Numbered from the stretch's first letter, positions 51,202 to 60,469 are shown. The stretch: 64,000 bases of DNA from Paraburkholderia caffeinitolerans (GCF_902859945.1 NZ_CADIKL010000016.1:1-64000); one strand, 5' to 3'. Made by a program: numbers and translations. The notes: generated from the sequence alone by a model not told the origin.

Positions 51202-52362
51202 ATGAGCGATCGATTGCTTGTTGCAACGCGCAAGGGACTGTTCGTCCTGCAAAGCGATGGTGCGGGTGGCTGGACGCATGGCGCGCCGCATTTCGTGGGC
51301 GAGCCGGTGAGCATGGTGCTGCCCGATCCGCGAGACGGGACGCTCTACGTCGCGCTCAATCTCGGCCATTTTGGCGTGAAGCTGCATCGGCAGCGCGCGG
51401 GCAGGGACGATTGGGAGGAGTGCGCGGTCCCCGTTTATCCGCCGCAGCCTCCCGATGAGGCGCGCACTGCCGACGCGGCGAGCCCGGGCGCACAAAACGG
51501 AGCGGATGAAGCAAGCGCCGCCGAACCCGCTCCGCCGTCTCCGCCGTGGACGCTGCAGCAGATCTGGTCGCTCGAAGCAGGCGGCCCCGACGAGCCCGGC
51601 GTGTTGTGGGCCGGCACGATCCCGGGCGGCTTGTTTCGCTCCGACGACGGCGGTGGCACCTGGACGCTCAACCGCGCGCTATGGGACCGGCCGGAGCGCC
51701 GTCAATGGTTCGGCGGCGGCTATGACGCGCCCGGCATCCATTCGGTGATGGTCGATCCGCGTGACCGCCGGCACGTGACGATAGGCATATCGTGCGGCGG
51801 CGTCTGGCAGACCTTCGATAGCGGAGCAACGTGGCGCCTGAGTTCGGAGGGCATGGAGGCCGACTACATGCCGCCCGAGCGGCGCGGCGACGCCAACGTG
51901 CAGGACCCGCACCGCGTCGTGCAGTGCCCGGCGGCCCCTGATGCGCTATGGACCCAGCACCACTGCGCGATCTTTCGCTCGACCGACGGCGCAGCGCGCT
52001 GGCGGCGCATCGAAGCGCAGCCGTCGAGCTTTGGCTTCGCGGTGGCCGTGCATCCGCGCGAGCCCGACACCGCATGGTTCGTGCCGGCCGTGAAGGACGC
52101 GTGCAGGATTCCTGTGGACGGGCGGTTCGTGGTCACGCGCACGCGCGACGGCGGCCACACGTTCGAGCGTTTCTCGAGCGGATTGCCTCCCGCGCCCGCG
52201 TATGACCTCGTGTACCGGCACGGGCTCGCCGTCGACGAAACGGGTTCGCGTCTTGCGATGGGGTCGACCACGGGCGCGCTCTGGACCTCCGACGATGGGG
52301 GAGAGCATTGGCGCCTCGTTTCTGCGCATTTGCCGCCGGTTTATTGCGTGCGGTTTGGGTGA
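51202..52362 (+). CDS. BNR/Asp-box repeat protein (sialidase/sortilin-like beta-propeller)
   Basis: A 386-residue protein predicted to be a beta-propeller. Five Asp-box motifs are visible: S-D-D-G-G-G-T-W, F-D-S-G-A-T-W, S-T-D-G-A-A-R-W, T-R-D-G-G-H-T-F and S-D-D-G-G-E-H-W. There is no signal peptide. The Arg triad of true sialidases is not evident, so no glycosidase activity is claimed. It is paired with the MoaD-like gene; this pairing is known to me from other bacteria. It lies between the two arms of the Tad locus but has no clear link to pili. Confidence 0.82.
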   Translation: MSDRLLVATRKGLFVLQSDGAGGWTHGAPHFVGEPVSMVLPDPRDGTLYVALNLGHFGVKLHRQRAGRDDWEECAVPVYPPQPPDEARTADAASPGAQNGADEASAAEPAPPSPPWTLQQIWSLEAGGPDEPGVLWAGTIPGGLFRSDDGGGTWTLNRALWDRPERRQWFGGGYDAPGIHSVMVDPRDRRHVTIGISCGGVWQTFDSGATWRLSSEGMEADYMPPERRGDANVQDPHRVVQCPAAPDALWTQHHCAIFRSTDGAARWRRIEAQPSSFGFAVAVHPREPDTAWFVPAVKDACRIPVDGRFVVTRTRDGGHTFERFSSGLPPAPAYDLVYRHGLAVDETGSRLAMGSTTGALWTSDDGGEHWRLVSAHLPPVYCVRFG

Positions 52363-52367
52363 GGCCG

Positions 52368-52397
52368 CGGTTGTGCGGGTGGGTACCCACACAACCG
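52368..52397. terminator. Stem-loop between convergent BNR-repeat and tadG genes
   Basis: CGGTTGTGCGGGT at 52368-52380 and ACCCACACAACCG at 52385-52397 pair over 12 of 13 positions with a 4-base loop. It lies between genes ending at 52362 and 52423, the right place for a shared terminator, though T runs are short. Confidence 0.65.
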
Positions 52398-52422
52398 TAG
52401 CATTCCTGATCAAAATTCCTTG

Positions 52423-53562
52423 TTACTGCACGAGTCGTGGCGGCGTGAGCGCGCCGTAGTTCGGCCCGTTCCCGCCGGAATTAGCCGTTTCGCACTTGCT
52501 TTGATCCGCGCTCATCTGAGCGATGACGTGGGCGTTTTTGCCGTTGCCAACTTCGTTCAGGATGTGCAGGCAGGCAAACGCCTGGATGGTCTGGTTTTGA
52601 CCCGGATTGGCGACTGAATCCACTACCGCCACCGTCACCCACTCGCAACTCCCGTTGCCGTTAGGCTTGGCGCTACATGCCTGGGTCATCTGGAACAACA
52701 CATCTTCAGTGCCGCTTTGGATAAAAGTCGGACTTCCGATGGCGACCGGCGCGGGATTGCCATTGGTGATCAAACCTTTAGTCACATTGGCACTTTGGGA
52801 GCCTTGCAGATTAAACGACGTCCACTGGGCCGTTTGATTACACGTGCCCGCGTGGTAAGTTGACGCCATGTCGAACACAATCGGTTGCCCTGTCGTCTGC
52901 GGCTCGGTCTGTCCCGGGATAGGCGTGCCCTGGTAAGTCACCGGTGAGTTGGTGCTCGTATTCCAGTAACTGGTGTACATGCACTGAGGAATCGCGAGTG
53001 GGAACAGCCCGCCTGCACCGACATAGCCGGGCCTGGAAATGACAGCCGTGGCAACTGCGCCTGCCTTCAGAAACGTGGTGCCGAAAATGCCGGCCAAAAA
53101 TACCGGGACTCCGCCATTTGCATTCGCTTTATCCTTAACGACGGTCACCTGGACTGCAGGCATGTCGTTGGTGCCAGGCGTGAACGTCCCGGGTGTTTGC
53201 AGGCCGGCCGGCGAGCCAGTGACATTCCAGAAGCCCGATGCCGTTGCGACGACCTTTAAAACAGCGTGCTGCACCAGATTTGTCGGTGCTGGCGCCGGCG
53301 AAGTCGCAAAACTGGATGCCTTCGCCTGCGCGTCAGTCCAGTCGGGTTCTGGCGCGGTGGTATTACTGCATTCAGTACGCCTATACAAGCAGCCCGCGCC
53401 TGCGAGAGCGGCAGCGTCCGCGGCATTCTGAAGTTCGCTTCGTGCGACCAGCAGATTGCCAAGGTCGATGGCCATTGCGCCAATCCCTAGAAGGAACGCC
53501 ATGGCGAGCGCGACGGTCACCGCCACGGTTCCCTTTTGCTTCTTTCTGCTACTCGTGCGCAT
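52423..53562 (-). CDS. tadG: TadG-like pseudopilin-domain protein
   Basis: A 379-residue protein with a Tad N-terminal helix (Q-K-G-T-V-A-V-T-V-A-L-A-M-A-F-L-L-G-I-G-A-M-A-I-D-L-G-N-L) followed by A-A-D-A-A-A-L-A-G-A. The rest is periplasmic and Gly/Asn/Thr-rich with several cysteines that could form disulfides. TadG and TadE are minor components needed for Flp pilus function. It lies 10 bases downstream of tadE on the minus strand, opposite to the main Tad operon. Confidence 0.85.
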   Translation of the reverse strand: MRTSSRKKQKGTVAVTVALAMAFLLGIGAMAIDLGNLLVARSELQNAADAAALAGAGCLYRRTECSNTTAPEPDWTDAQAKASSFATSPAPAPTNLVQHAVLKVVATASGFWNVTGSPAGLQTPGTFTPGTNDMPAVQVTVVKDKANANGGVPVFLAGIFGTTFLKAGAVATAVISRPGYVGAGGLFPLAIPQCMYTSYWNTSTNSPVTYQGTPIPGQTEPQTTGQPIVFDMASTYHAGTCNQTAQWTSFNLQGSQSANVTKGLITNGNPAPVAIGSPTFIQSGTEDVLFQMTQACSAKPNGNGSCEWVTVAVVDSVANPGQNQTIQAFACLHILNEVGNGKNAHVIAQMSADQSKCETANSGGNGPNYGALTPPRLVQ

Positions 53563-53572
53563 GGCGTCCCCC

Positions 53573-54040
53573 TTACTCGTTGTTCATGACGGTGGTCGCG
53601 GACAACGTGATCGGGCCAGTCAAGGCCGACAAGGCGTGACCCAATCCCAAACCGGTGTATTGATACGAGACCGTCACGGAAAGCGGGGTGCCGAAAGTAC
53701 TCGGTGTACTTTGGTTGACGTTGACTGTCGGCGGCGCTTGCTTACCGAACGTCAGCAGGTAATTGGACGTGTATGTCGTTACGACGGCGGTGATATCGGT
53801 CGTGGACGGCTTCGGATTCTTCAACACAATGCCGGCACGCGCGCCCTCGCGAGCGGCATTGGTAATCACGGCCTTGTCATAGAGCGCAATGCCAAGTTCC
53901 ACGATGCCGAAGAGAATCATCAGCAGTACCGGCATCACGATCGCGAACTCGACGGCCGCCGCGCCTTTTTGCTTCTTCAAATTCACTCGGCCCTTGAGGC
54001 TTGTCGAGCAAACACCCCGTTGCTTGCAGAGCATCGACAT
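53573..54040 (-). CDS. tadE: TadE-like minor pseudopilin
   Basis: A 155-residue protein with the TadE signature K-K-Q-K-G-A-A-A-V-E-F-A-I-V-M-P-V-L-L-M around residues 22-41, where the Glu-Phe pair parallels the pilin Glu-Tyr and prepilin peptidase cleavage is expected before it. N-A-A-R-E-G-A-R follows, a TadE-like landmark. ATG 54040 is preferred because GGGGGAAG lies just upstream; ATG 54064 is an alternative. First gene of a two-gene tadE-tadG unit. Confidence 0.87.
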   Translation of the reverse strand: MSMLCKQRGVCSTSLKGRVNLKKQKGAAAVEFAIVMPVLLMILFGIVELGIALYDKAVITNAAREGARAGIVLKNPKPSTTDITAVVTTYTSNYLLTFGKQAPPTVNVNQSTPSTFGTPLSVTVSYQYTGLGLGHALSALTGPITLSATTVMNNE

Positions 54041-54246
54041 TTTGCTTCCCCCATGTTCAAGCATGAATTCTTGTATAGGCCGCCTGATTCGCCGGGCACG
54101 TAACGGAGTGCAGGCGACGTATCGGAGCCTTCGGAATTAATTTGTGCTCCAAAAATACGATGGTCGTCGGTGGGTCGTCGGTGCGCCTGCGAACATGCGC
54201 CAGGGAGATTGTCGAGCTGATGTCTTTGGCGAAGAACCATGAAAAA

Positions 54247-54273
54247 GCCCCGGCACCTTATCGGTGCCGGGGC
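54247..54273 (-). terminator. Rho-independent terminator of ilvE
   Basis: GCCCCGGCACC at 54247-54257 and GGTGCCGGGGC at 54263-54273 form a perfect 11-base stem with a 5-base loop. Read on the minus strand, a T5 run follows the stem (GAAAAA at 54241-54246 on the plus strand). It is 33 bases after the ilvE stop. Confidence 0.93.
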
Positions 54274-54305
54274 GAAAAATTTGCTGCGCTACAGGTGAAG
54301 CGGTA

Positions 54306-55403
54306 TTACCCCTTCACATTCCAAACCCAACCTGCCGGATCCGCGACCTTGCCGCGCTGGATACCCGTAAGCAGCGTGCGCAGACGGCGCGTAACTTCCC
54401 CCTCACCGCCGTCACCGATCGAGAACTCGCCGCCCGCATGGCGCACGATGCCGATCGCCGTAACAACCGCCGCCGTGCCGCACGCGAACGTTTCCTTGAT
54501 GCGGCCCGACGCGGCGCCGTCGCGCCAGTCATCGAACGAAATGGGCGTCTCGTTGACGGTCAAACCTTCCTTGCGCGCGAGTTCGATGATCGACGCGCGC
54601 GTGATGCCCGGCAGGATCGTGCCGGAAAGCGGCGGCGTGACGAGCGAGCCGTCGTCGAGCGCGAAGAACACGTTCATGCCGCCGAGTTCCTCGATCCAGC
54701 GGTGCTGCGCGGCGTCCAGGAAGACCACCTGGTCGCAGCCATGCGCCGACGCCTCGGTCTGCGCGATCAGGCTGGCCGCGTAGTTGCCGCCGCACTTGGC
54801 CGCGCCCGTGCCGCCCGGCGCCGCGCGCGTGTACTGGTCCGACACCCAGACCGTGACCGCCGACTTGCCCGATTTGAAATAGGGACCGACCGGGCAGGCG
54901 ATCACGCAGAAGATGTATTCGCTCGCGGCGCGCACGCCGAGGAAGCTCTCGTTGGCGAACATGAACGGGCGCAGGTAGAGGCTGCCGTCGCCGCCCGGCA
55001 CCCAGGCGCGGTCGATGTCGACGAGCGCCTCGACGGCGCGCAGGAACAGTTCTTCCGGAAGGTCCGCCATCGACATGCGGGCGGCCGAGTTGCGGAAGCG
55101 CTTGGCGTTTTCCTGCGGGCGGAACAGCGAAATCTGGTCGTTTTCGCTGCGATACGCCTTCATGCCCTCGAAAATTTCCTGCGCGTAGTGCAGCACGGCG
55201 CAGGCCGGGTCGATCTGGAACGGGCGGCGCGCTTCCACCTTGGCGTCATGCCAGCCGGTGCCTTCCGTCCAGCGGATCGTGACCATGTGATCCGTGAAAA
55301 CGCGTCCGAACACCGGATTGGTCAGCCGTGCGGCGATTTCATCGGCCGGCGTGGGATTCGGGTGCCGTTCCACGGCGATTTCAAGGGGACGGGGGGTGTT
55401 CAT
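54306..55403 (-). CDS. ilvE: Branched-chain amino acid aminotransferase (class IV, BCAT2-like long form)
   Basis: A 365-residue PLP enzyme (EC 2.6.1.42) for the last step of valine, leucine and isoleucine synthesis and the first step of their breakdown. The PLP-binding lysine is expected at Lys203 in G-A-A-K-C-G-G-N-Y-A-A-S. Further landmarks are H-Y-A-Q-E-I-F-E-G-M-K-A-Y and E-E-L-G-G-M-N-V-F-F. The length is that of the longer, eukaryote-like BCAT group rather than the 300-residue E. coli form. It stands alone with its own terminator. Confidence 0.93.
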   Translation of the reverse strand: MNTPRPLEIAVERHPNPTPADEIAARLTNPVFGRVFTDHMVTIRWTEGTGWHDAKVEARRPFQIDPACAVLHYAQEIFEGMKAYRSENDQISLFRPQENAKRFRNSAARMSMADLPEELFLRAVEALVDIDRAWVPGGDGSLYLRPFMFANESFLGVRAASEYIFCVIACPVGPYFKSGKSAVTVWVSDQYTRAAPGGTGAAKCGGNYAASLIAQTEASAHGCDQVVFLDAAQHRWIEELGGMNVFFALDDGSLVTPPLSGTILPGITRASIIELARKEGLTVNETPISFDDWRDGAASGRIKETFACGTAAVVTAIGIVRHAGGEFSIGDGGEGEVTRRLRTLLTGIQRGKVADPAGWVWNVKG

Positions 55404-55573
55404 TTGCGTCGTCTCTCGCGGTTATTGATCGAAAAAGCCCAGGCCGATGTTCTACCAGATATCGCGGGGTTCGGCGAATATTCGGCGCTCTGGCGCTGGG
55501 GTTTCCCGCAATTATCGCAGTTCGGGCGATCGCGGCCCCGCGGGGCCGGCATAGTAAGCGCTCTTAAGCGCCT

Positions 55574-56854
55574 TTAAGCTGCCGCCTGCTGCGAAACCGG
55601 GCCCGTTACTTTCACGCGGCTAACATAGGCCAGCGCGGAGAGGCTGATCATGGCGGTCACGATCAGCCAGTAGCCTGGCGCGCTCTTGTCGCCGGTCGCG
55701 GCCAGCATCCACGTGACGATGGCTGGCGTGAAGCCGCCGAATACGGTAACGCCGATGTTGTAGCCGATCGACATGCCTGTCGCGCGCGTCGCGGCCGGGA
55801 AGATCTCGGCCATGAGCGCGGGCAGCGCGCCGAAATAGATCGATTTCAAAAGCGCAAGCCATGCGATCAGCACGAACAGCGGCAGCGCGCTCGAATGGCT
55901 CGTCGCCCACGAAAAGCCAGGATAGGCGCTGATGAGAAACAGCGCCGCCACACAGGTCATTTGCGTGCGCCGGCCGATGCGGTCGGACAAATGACCCGCG
56001 AACGGCGTGACGACCGTGAGAATCACGCCGCCCACCATGGTCGCCGCGAATCCTGTCGCCGCGGGCAGATGGAGCTGGCGGATCGCGAAGGTCGGAATGT
56101 ACTGGAGCAGGTAGTTGACCGCGGTGGAGACGGTCAGCAGGCCGATAGCCGTGAGCACGAGGCGCTTTTGGCGGGCCAGCACGTCGCGCACGGGTGTCTC
56201 GGTGCGCTCGGCGCGCTTGAAGTCCTCGGCGTCGTCGATGTAGCTGCGCAGATAGAGGCCCACCGGACCAATCAGTAATCCGAAGAAAAACGGCAGGCGC
56301 CAGCCCCATGCCGCGAGATCGGCGGGCGTCAGGAGGCGCGCGAGCCCAAAGCCGAATGAGGCCGCGAGCAGCGTCGCGAGGCCTTGCGTGGCGAACTGCC
56401 AGCTTGCGAAGAAGCCGCGCCGGTGCGGGGCGTGCTCAATCAGCATGGCGGTGGACGCACCGAATTCGCCACCCGCCGAAAAGCCCTGGATGAGCCGCGC
56501 GGCGAACACCGCGAGCGGCGCGGCCACGCCGATCGCCGCGTAGTCGGGAATCAGCGCGATGATCGCCGTGCCCACCATCATGAGGGCCACCGAGAGCATC
56601 ATCGCCGCCTTGCGTCCGCGCCGGTCGGCGTAGGCGCCCAGCACCGCGCCGCCGATCGGCCGCACGAGATACGAGGCGCCGAAGGTGCCGAACGTGAGTA
56701 GCATCGAAACAGTTTCGTTGATGGCCGGAAAGAAGTGCTTGCCGATATACACCGCGAAGAACCCGTAAATGGCGATGTCGAACCATTCGAGCGCGTTGCC
56801 GGCGGAGGTGGCGATAACGAGCCTCACAAGGCTCACGGGTTGTTTGGCGGACAT
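55574..56854 (-). CDS. MFS transporter, metabolite:H+ symporter (MHS) family
   Basis: A 426-residue 12-helix carrier with the MHS hallmarks A-S-A/T-S-A-G-N-A-L-E-W-F-D-I-A-I-Y-G-F at the N-terminus, R-P-I-G-G-A-V-L-G-A-Y-A-D-R-R-G-R-K between helices 2 and 3, and G-F-S-A-G-G-E-F-G. The family includes carriers for proline/betaine, citrate, alpha-ketoglutarate and shikimate. It starts 16 bases after the M20 peptidase gene, so it may import the substrate or export a product of that enzyme. Confidence 0.9.
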   Translation of the reverse strand: MSAKQPVSLVRLVIATSAGNALEWFDIAIYGFFAVYIGKHFFPAINETVSMLLTFGTFGASYLVRPIGGAVLGAYADRRGRKAAMMLSVALMMVGTAIIALIPDYAAIGVAAPLAVFAARLIQGFSAGGEFGASTAMLIEHAPHRRGFFASWQFATQGLATLLAASFGFGLARLLTPADLAAWGWRLPFFFGLLIGPVGLYLRSYIDDAEDFKRAERTETPVRDVLARQKRLVLTAIGLLTVSTAVNYLLQYIPTFAIRQLHLPAATGFAATMVGGVILTVVTPFAGHLSDRIGRRTQMTCVAALFLISAYPGFSWATSHSSALPLFVLIAWLALLKSIYFGALPALMAEIFPAATRATGMSIGYNIGVTVFGGFTPAIVTWMLAATGDKSAPGYWLIVTAMISLSALAYVSRVKVTGPVSQQAAA

Positions 56855-56870
56855 GGTGGCGGCCTTTTTT

Positions 56871-58337
56871 TCAGAGCAGAGCGTCGGAGGATTGCGGTGC
56901 CTGCGATTTCGTTTTTGCTTGCGGGCTTGTTTCGGCTATACCCGCGGCGAGGCGCGCGGCGTCGTCGCCGAGGTCCCACCAGAGTCCGGCCATCACGGCG
57001 AGCGCCTCGCGCGCAACCGAGCCGAGCAGATGCTCGTTCGGCGCGTGCTGCGCGCAGGCGGGATACGAGTGCGGGATCCAGAGCGTCGGCAGGCCGAGCG
57101 TGTACGCGAACACGTCGTTGGGCACGGTGCCGCCCAGGTTTGGCAGCAGCGCGGGCTTCTTGCCGGTGGATGCGCGCAGCGATTCGAGCGTCCATTGCAC
57201 CCAGGCGTCGTCGGGGTCCAGGCGCGTGGCCGCCGAAATCTGCGTGACGCGCACTTGCACGTCGTTGAGGCCGAGTCGCGCGAAATGCGCTTCGAGATGC
57301 TCGCCCGCGCGTTCGGCGTCCGTACCCACCACAAAGCGCAACTGGCAGGTCGCCTTGGCCGTGGGCGGAATTGCGTTGACGGGCGCGTCGGGATTGCCGG
57401 ACTTGAACGCGAGCACTTCGAGCGTGTTCCAGGCAATCACGCGCTCGGTGGGCGTGAGGCCGGGCTCGCCCCAGTCCGGGTCGATCGCGGGGGCTTCCTC
57501 GTCGCCGCCGAGCACGATGTCGGCGAGCGCTTCGCGCACGCTCTGCGGAATCGGCGGCGGGCGCAGGCCGTCCACGGCGATGGCGCCGCGTGCGTCGACA
57601 AGGCTCGCGATTGCGTGCGAGAGCACGATGGCCGGATTGCGCAGCGCGCCGCCCCAGTTGCCCGAGTGATGGGCGCCCTTGCGCAGGTCGACGAGCAGCT
57701 CGAAAGTCACGCCGCCGCGCGAGCCGAGGAACAGCGTGGGCCGCTCGGCCAGCACGCGCGGGCCGTCCGAGGCGATGAACACGTCTGCCGCGAGGGTGTC
57801 CTGATGCGCGGCGCAGACTGCGTCGAGGCCCGGCGAGCCGATTTCCTCGCCGGTTTCGAAGATCAGCTTCACGTTGTAGCCGAGCTTGCCGCCACGCGCG
57901 TCGAGCACGGCGGCAAGCGCGGCGAAGTTCACGGAGTGCTGGCCCTTGTTGTCGGCGGTGCCGCGTCCGTACCAGCGGTCGCCTTCCACGGTGATGGTCC
58001 AGGGCGCGAGGCCCTCGCGCCACTGTTCGTCGTAGCCGCGCACGACGTCGCCGTGGCCGTAGGTCAGCACGCTCGGCAAGGCCGGGTCCTCGATGCGTTC
58101 CGCGATCAGCATCGGCGCGCGCGCGGCCGCCGGATTCTCGACGATGCGGCTCGTGAAGCCGAGCGGGGCGAGTGCGGGCGCGACTTCGTCGGTGAGATAG
58201 GCGCGCACGGCGTCGGCCTGCGCGGGATTCTGGCTTTCCGTGCGAAAGCCGACGCGGCGCTGGAGGTCGGCGAGAAACGCACCGCTGTCATAGGTGTGCA
58301 GCGCGCGGTCGATGGCGGATTGTCGGGATTCGGTCAA
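56871..58337 (-). CDS. M20-family metallopeptidase/dipeptidase
   Basis: A 488-residue zinc peptidase of the M20 (CNDP-like) family. Metal ligands and catalytic residues seen: His95 in T-Y-G-H-G-D-V, Asp129 in R-G-T-A-D-N-K-G, Glu164-Glu165 in F-E-T-G-E-E-I-G, Asp191 in A-S-D-G-P, and a C-terminal histidine in C-A-Q-H-A-P-N-E-H. No ATG fits well. A TTG at 58337 has GAGGAG just upstream and gives the family N-terminus, so I use it. Operon with the MHS transporter and divergent from a LysR gene. Confidence 0.88.
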   Translation of the reverse strand: MTESRQSAIDRALHTYDSGAFLADLQRRVGFRTESQNPAQADAVRAYLTDEVAPALAPLGFTSRIVENPAAARAPMLIAERIEDPALPSVLTYGHGDVVRGYDEQWREGLAPWTITVEGDRWYGRGTADNKGQHSVNFAALAAVLDARGGKLGYNVKLIFETGEEIGSPGLDAVCAAHQDTLAADVFIASDGPRVLAERPTLFLGSRGGVTFELLVDLRKGAHHSGNWGGALRNPAIVLSHAIASLVDARGAIAVDGLRPPPIPQSVREALADIVLGGDEEAPAIDPDWGEPGLTPTERVIAWNTLEVLAFKSGNPDAPVNAIPPTAKATCQLRFVVGTDAERAGEHLEAHFARLGLNDVQVRVTQISAATRLDPDDAWVQWTLESLRASTGKKPALLPNLGGTVPNDVFAYTLGLPTLWIPHSYPACAQHAPNEHLLGSVAREALAVMAGLWWDLGDDAARLAAGIAETSPQAKTKSQAPQSSDALL

Positions 58338-58369
58338 GGGGGCTCCTCTCTGGCTTTCGCGCGGGAAAC

Positions 58370-58383
58370 TGCAATAAATTGCA
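58370..58383. promoter_or_regulatory. Inverted repeat TGCAAT-AA-ATTGCA in the M20/LysR divergent promoter
   Basis: A perfect 6-base inverted repeat lies 32 bases before the M20 peptidase start. A looser GCAA-N12-TTGC pair follows at 58418-58437. Both lie between the divergent starts 58337 and 58492 and are good LysR binding candidates. Confidence 0.55.
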
Positions 58384-58491
58384 GACAATGAAGCCAGTCT
58401 AGGAAGATCAAAAATTCGCAACAATTTCAATATTTGCAGTTAGCATTGCCAAAATGGCAACGCGCTCGATGCGCACTGAACGGATACGCCC

Positions 58492-59391
58492 ATGCTTCAT
58501 GGAATTGCCTTGCGCTATTTCGTCGAGGTCGCGCGCACCGGGTCGCTGGCGGCGGCCTCGGAGAACCTGCACGTGGCCGTCTCGGCCATCAGCCGGCAAA
58601 TCAGCAAGCTGGAGCAGGATGTAGGCACGGCGCTGTTCGAGCGCATGCCGCGCGGGATGGTGCTGACCGAGTCGGGCGAGCGGCTGGCTGGGCACGCGCG
58701 GCGCGCGCTGCTCGAAGGCGACGCGGTGCTCGCCGAGATCGCCACGGCGCAAGCGCTCGGGAGCGGCATTGTGCGTATCGGCTGCACGGAGGGGTTCACG
58801 CGCTCGTTTCTGCCGCATGTGCTGGCCGAGCATCATGCCGTTGCGCCGCAAGTGCATTTCAATCTACGTTCGGGCACGCCTTCGCAGGTCGAGCAGTGGG
58901 TGGCCACCGGCGAGGTCGATCTGGGGCTGTCGTTTTCGAGCGGAGATCCCGCGAAGGTCCAGGTGGAGTACAGCGCCGAGTCGCCGGTTTGCGCGCTGGT
59001 CGCGCCCGGGCATCCGCTGGCGCGTCAAGCGTCGATCACACTCCCAGATCTGCGCGGCTATCCCATCGCGTTGCTCGCGCGCGGCAACACCGCTCGCCAG
59101 TTGTTCGACGAATGCTGCGCGCGCCATGGCATTACGCTCGAACCTATTCTCACGAGCAACAGTTCGAGCGCGCTGCATGCGTTCGCTTCGCAGGCCGGTG
59201 CGATCACACTGGGCAGCAAGCTTTCGCTGGCGGGACTCGGAAGCGATCTTTCATTGGTCGCGAAGCGCTTCGACGAACCGCTGCTCAACCAGCGCAACCT
59301 CTGCGTGATGACCATGCGCGAACGGCGGCTTTCACGGCCGATCGAAGGCGTGCTGAAGGCGCTGATTGCGGAGATCGAAAGCGCGTTGTGA
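58492..59391 (+). CDS. LysR-family regulator of the M20 peptidase operon
   Basis: A 299-residue LysR protein. The helix-turn-helix covers residues 1-60 (A-L-R-Y-F-V-E-V-A-R-T-G-S-L-A-A-A-S-E-N) and an effector domain follows. It is divergent from the peptidase/transporter operon with inverted repeats in the gap, the classic LysR arrangement, so it probably activates that operon in response to its substrate. Ends 38 bases before a convergent LysR gene. Confidence 0.92.
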   Translation: MLHGIALRYFVEVARTGSLAAASENLHVAVSAISRQISKLEQDVGTALFERMPRGMVLTESGERLAGHARRALLEGDAVLAEIATAQALGSGIVRIGCTEGFTRSFLPHVLAEHHAVAPQVHFNLRSGTPSQVEQWVATGEVDLGLSFSSGDPAKVQVEYSAESPVCALVAPGHPLARQASITLPDLRGYPIALLARGNTARQLFDECCARHGITLEPILTSNSSSALHAFASQAGAITLGSKLSLAGLGSDLSLVAKRFDEPLLNQRNLCVMTMRERRLSRPIEGVLKALIAEIESAL

Positions 59392-59429
59392 AGGGCGCTT
59401 CGCTGGAAGTGGGCGGCGCGGCCCGACGC

Positions 59430-60335
59430 TCAAGCCGATGCGGCTTGCGACTGTGCTGACGCTTGCTGATGTAGCCATTCGCGCAGTTTCGCCACCGGCT
59501 CGGGGTGTTGAAGCTTGCGCGGAAACACGAGATAGAAACCGGCGTCCGTGCGCAACTCGTCCTCGAAAACGCGGGTGAGGCGGCCGGCAGCCACGTCTCG
59601 CGCGACGAACGCCCAATGCGCCAATGCAATGCCTTGCCCCTCCAGCGCCGCATCGATCGCAAGGGAAGTCTGATTGAAGCGGATATGCTTTTTGGCGGCC
59701 GACGGCAGGGGCTGATGGATCTGCGCCAGAAATTGCGGCCACAGATTGTGCGCGTCGTGCAGCAACGCATGCCGGGCGACGATGCCGTTGGCCTTTCGAG
59801 CGCCCGCAAGCGCGCGTGGCGCGGCCACGGCAATCAGGATATCGTCGAACAGGAGCTCGGCATTGAGCCCCGCACCGAACGGCGGACTGCCGTAGCGCAC
59901 CGCAAGATCGACGCCATCGGTCTGGAAATGTGACAGCCGCTCCGTCGCGACGATGCGCAAGTCGATCTCCGGGTGCGCCGCGGTGAAGTCGGGCAGCCGC
60001 GGGATCAGCCACTTGGCGGCAAACGTCGGGGTGACGGTCATCGCGAGCTTCAGCGGCTGGGGCCGCAAGGCTTGCGTGGCCTCGACCAGCAGGTCGAATG
60101 CGCGGCGCACGCTCACCGCGTAGCTCTGCCCGTTCTCGGTGAGCGCTAGCGCACGCGGCTTGCGCTCGAAGAGCTTGAGTGCCAGCGCTGTTTCGAGCCC
60201 GCGTATATGCTGACCAACGGCGCCTTCCGTGACGCCCAGCTCCTCCGCGGCCCGGCGAAAACTCAGGTGACGGCTCGCGGCCTCGAAGGCGCGCAGCGCG
60301 TTGAGCGACGGCAGCGTTTCGTTCGGGTCTTTCAT
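59430..60335 (-). CDS. LysR-family regulator (GcvA-like)
   Basis: A 301-residue LysR regulator of the GcvA/AmpR-like group: L-P-S-L-N-A-L-R-A-F-E-A-A-S-R-H-L-S-F at residues 8-26, then E-L-G-V-T-E-G-A-V-G-Q-H-I-R. It is divergent from the SDR/flavoprotein operon starting at 60470, so these are likely targets. ATG 60335 gives the family length. Confidence 0.92.
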   Translation of the reverse strand: MKDPNETLPSLNALRAFEAASRHLSFRRAAEELGVTEGAVGQHIRGLETALALKLFERKPRALALTENGQSYAVSVRRAFDLLVEATQALRPQPLKLAMTVTPTFAAKWLIPRLPDFTAAHPEIDLRIVATERLSHFQTDGVDLAVRYGSPPFGAGLNAELLFDDILIAVAAPRALAGARKANGIVARHALLHDAHNLWPQFLAQIHQPLPSAAKKHIRFNQTSLAIDAALEGQGIALAHWAFVARDVAAGRLTRVFEDELRTDAGFYLVFPRKLQHPEPVAKLREWLHQQASAQSQAASA

Positions 60336-60339
60336 ACAA

Positions 60340-60372
60340 TAGTTTTTCTACTGCAATATGGGGTAGAAACTA
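60340..60372. promoter_or_regulatory. Imperfect inverted repeat in the LysR/SDR divergent promoter
   Basis: TAGTTTTTCTAC at 60340-60351 and GTAGAAACTA at 60363-60372 are inverted repeats with two unmatched bases. They lie directly upstream of the LysR start and about 100 bases before the SDR start. Confidence 0.5.
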
Positions 60373-60469
60373 CGGCATCGGGATGCTCCGACGATGCTAA
60401 GCTATTTTCAGTAAATGGCGTACTTTGTGGCGTTTCAAGAGCGTTTCCCAATATCCGGAGATTAACACC

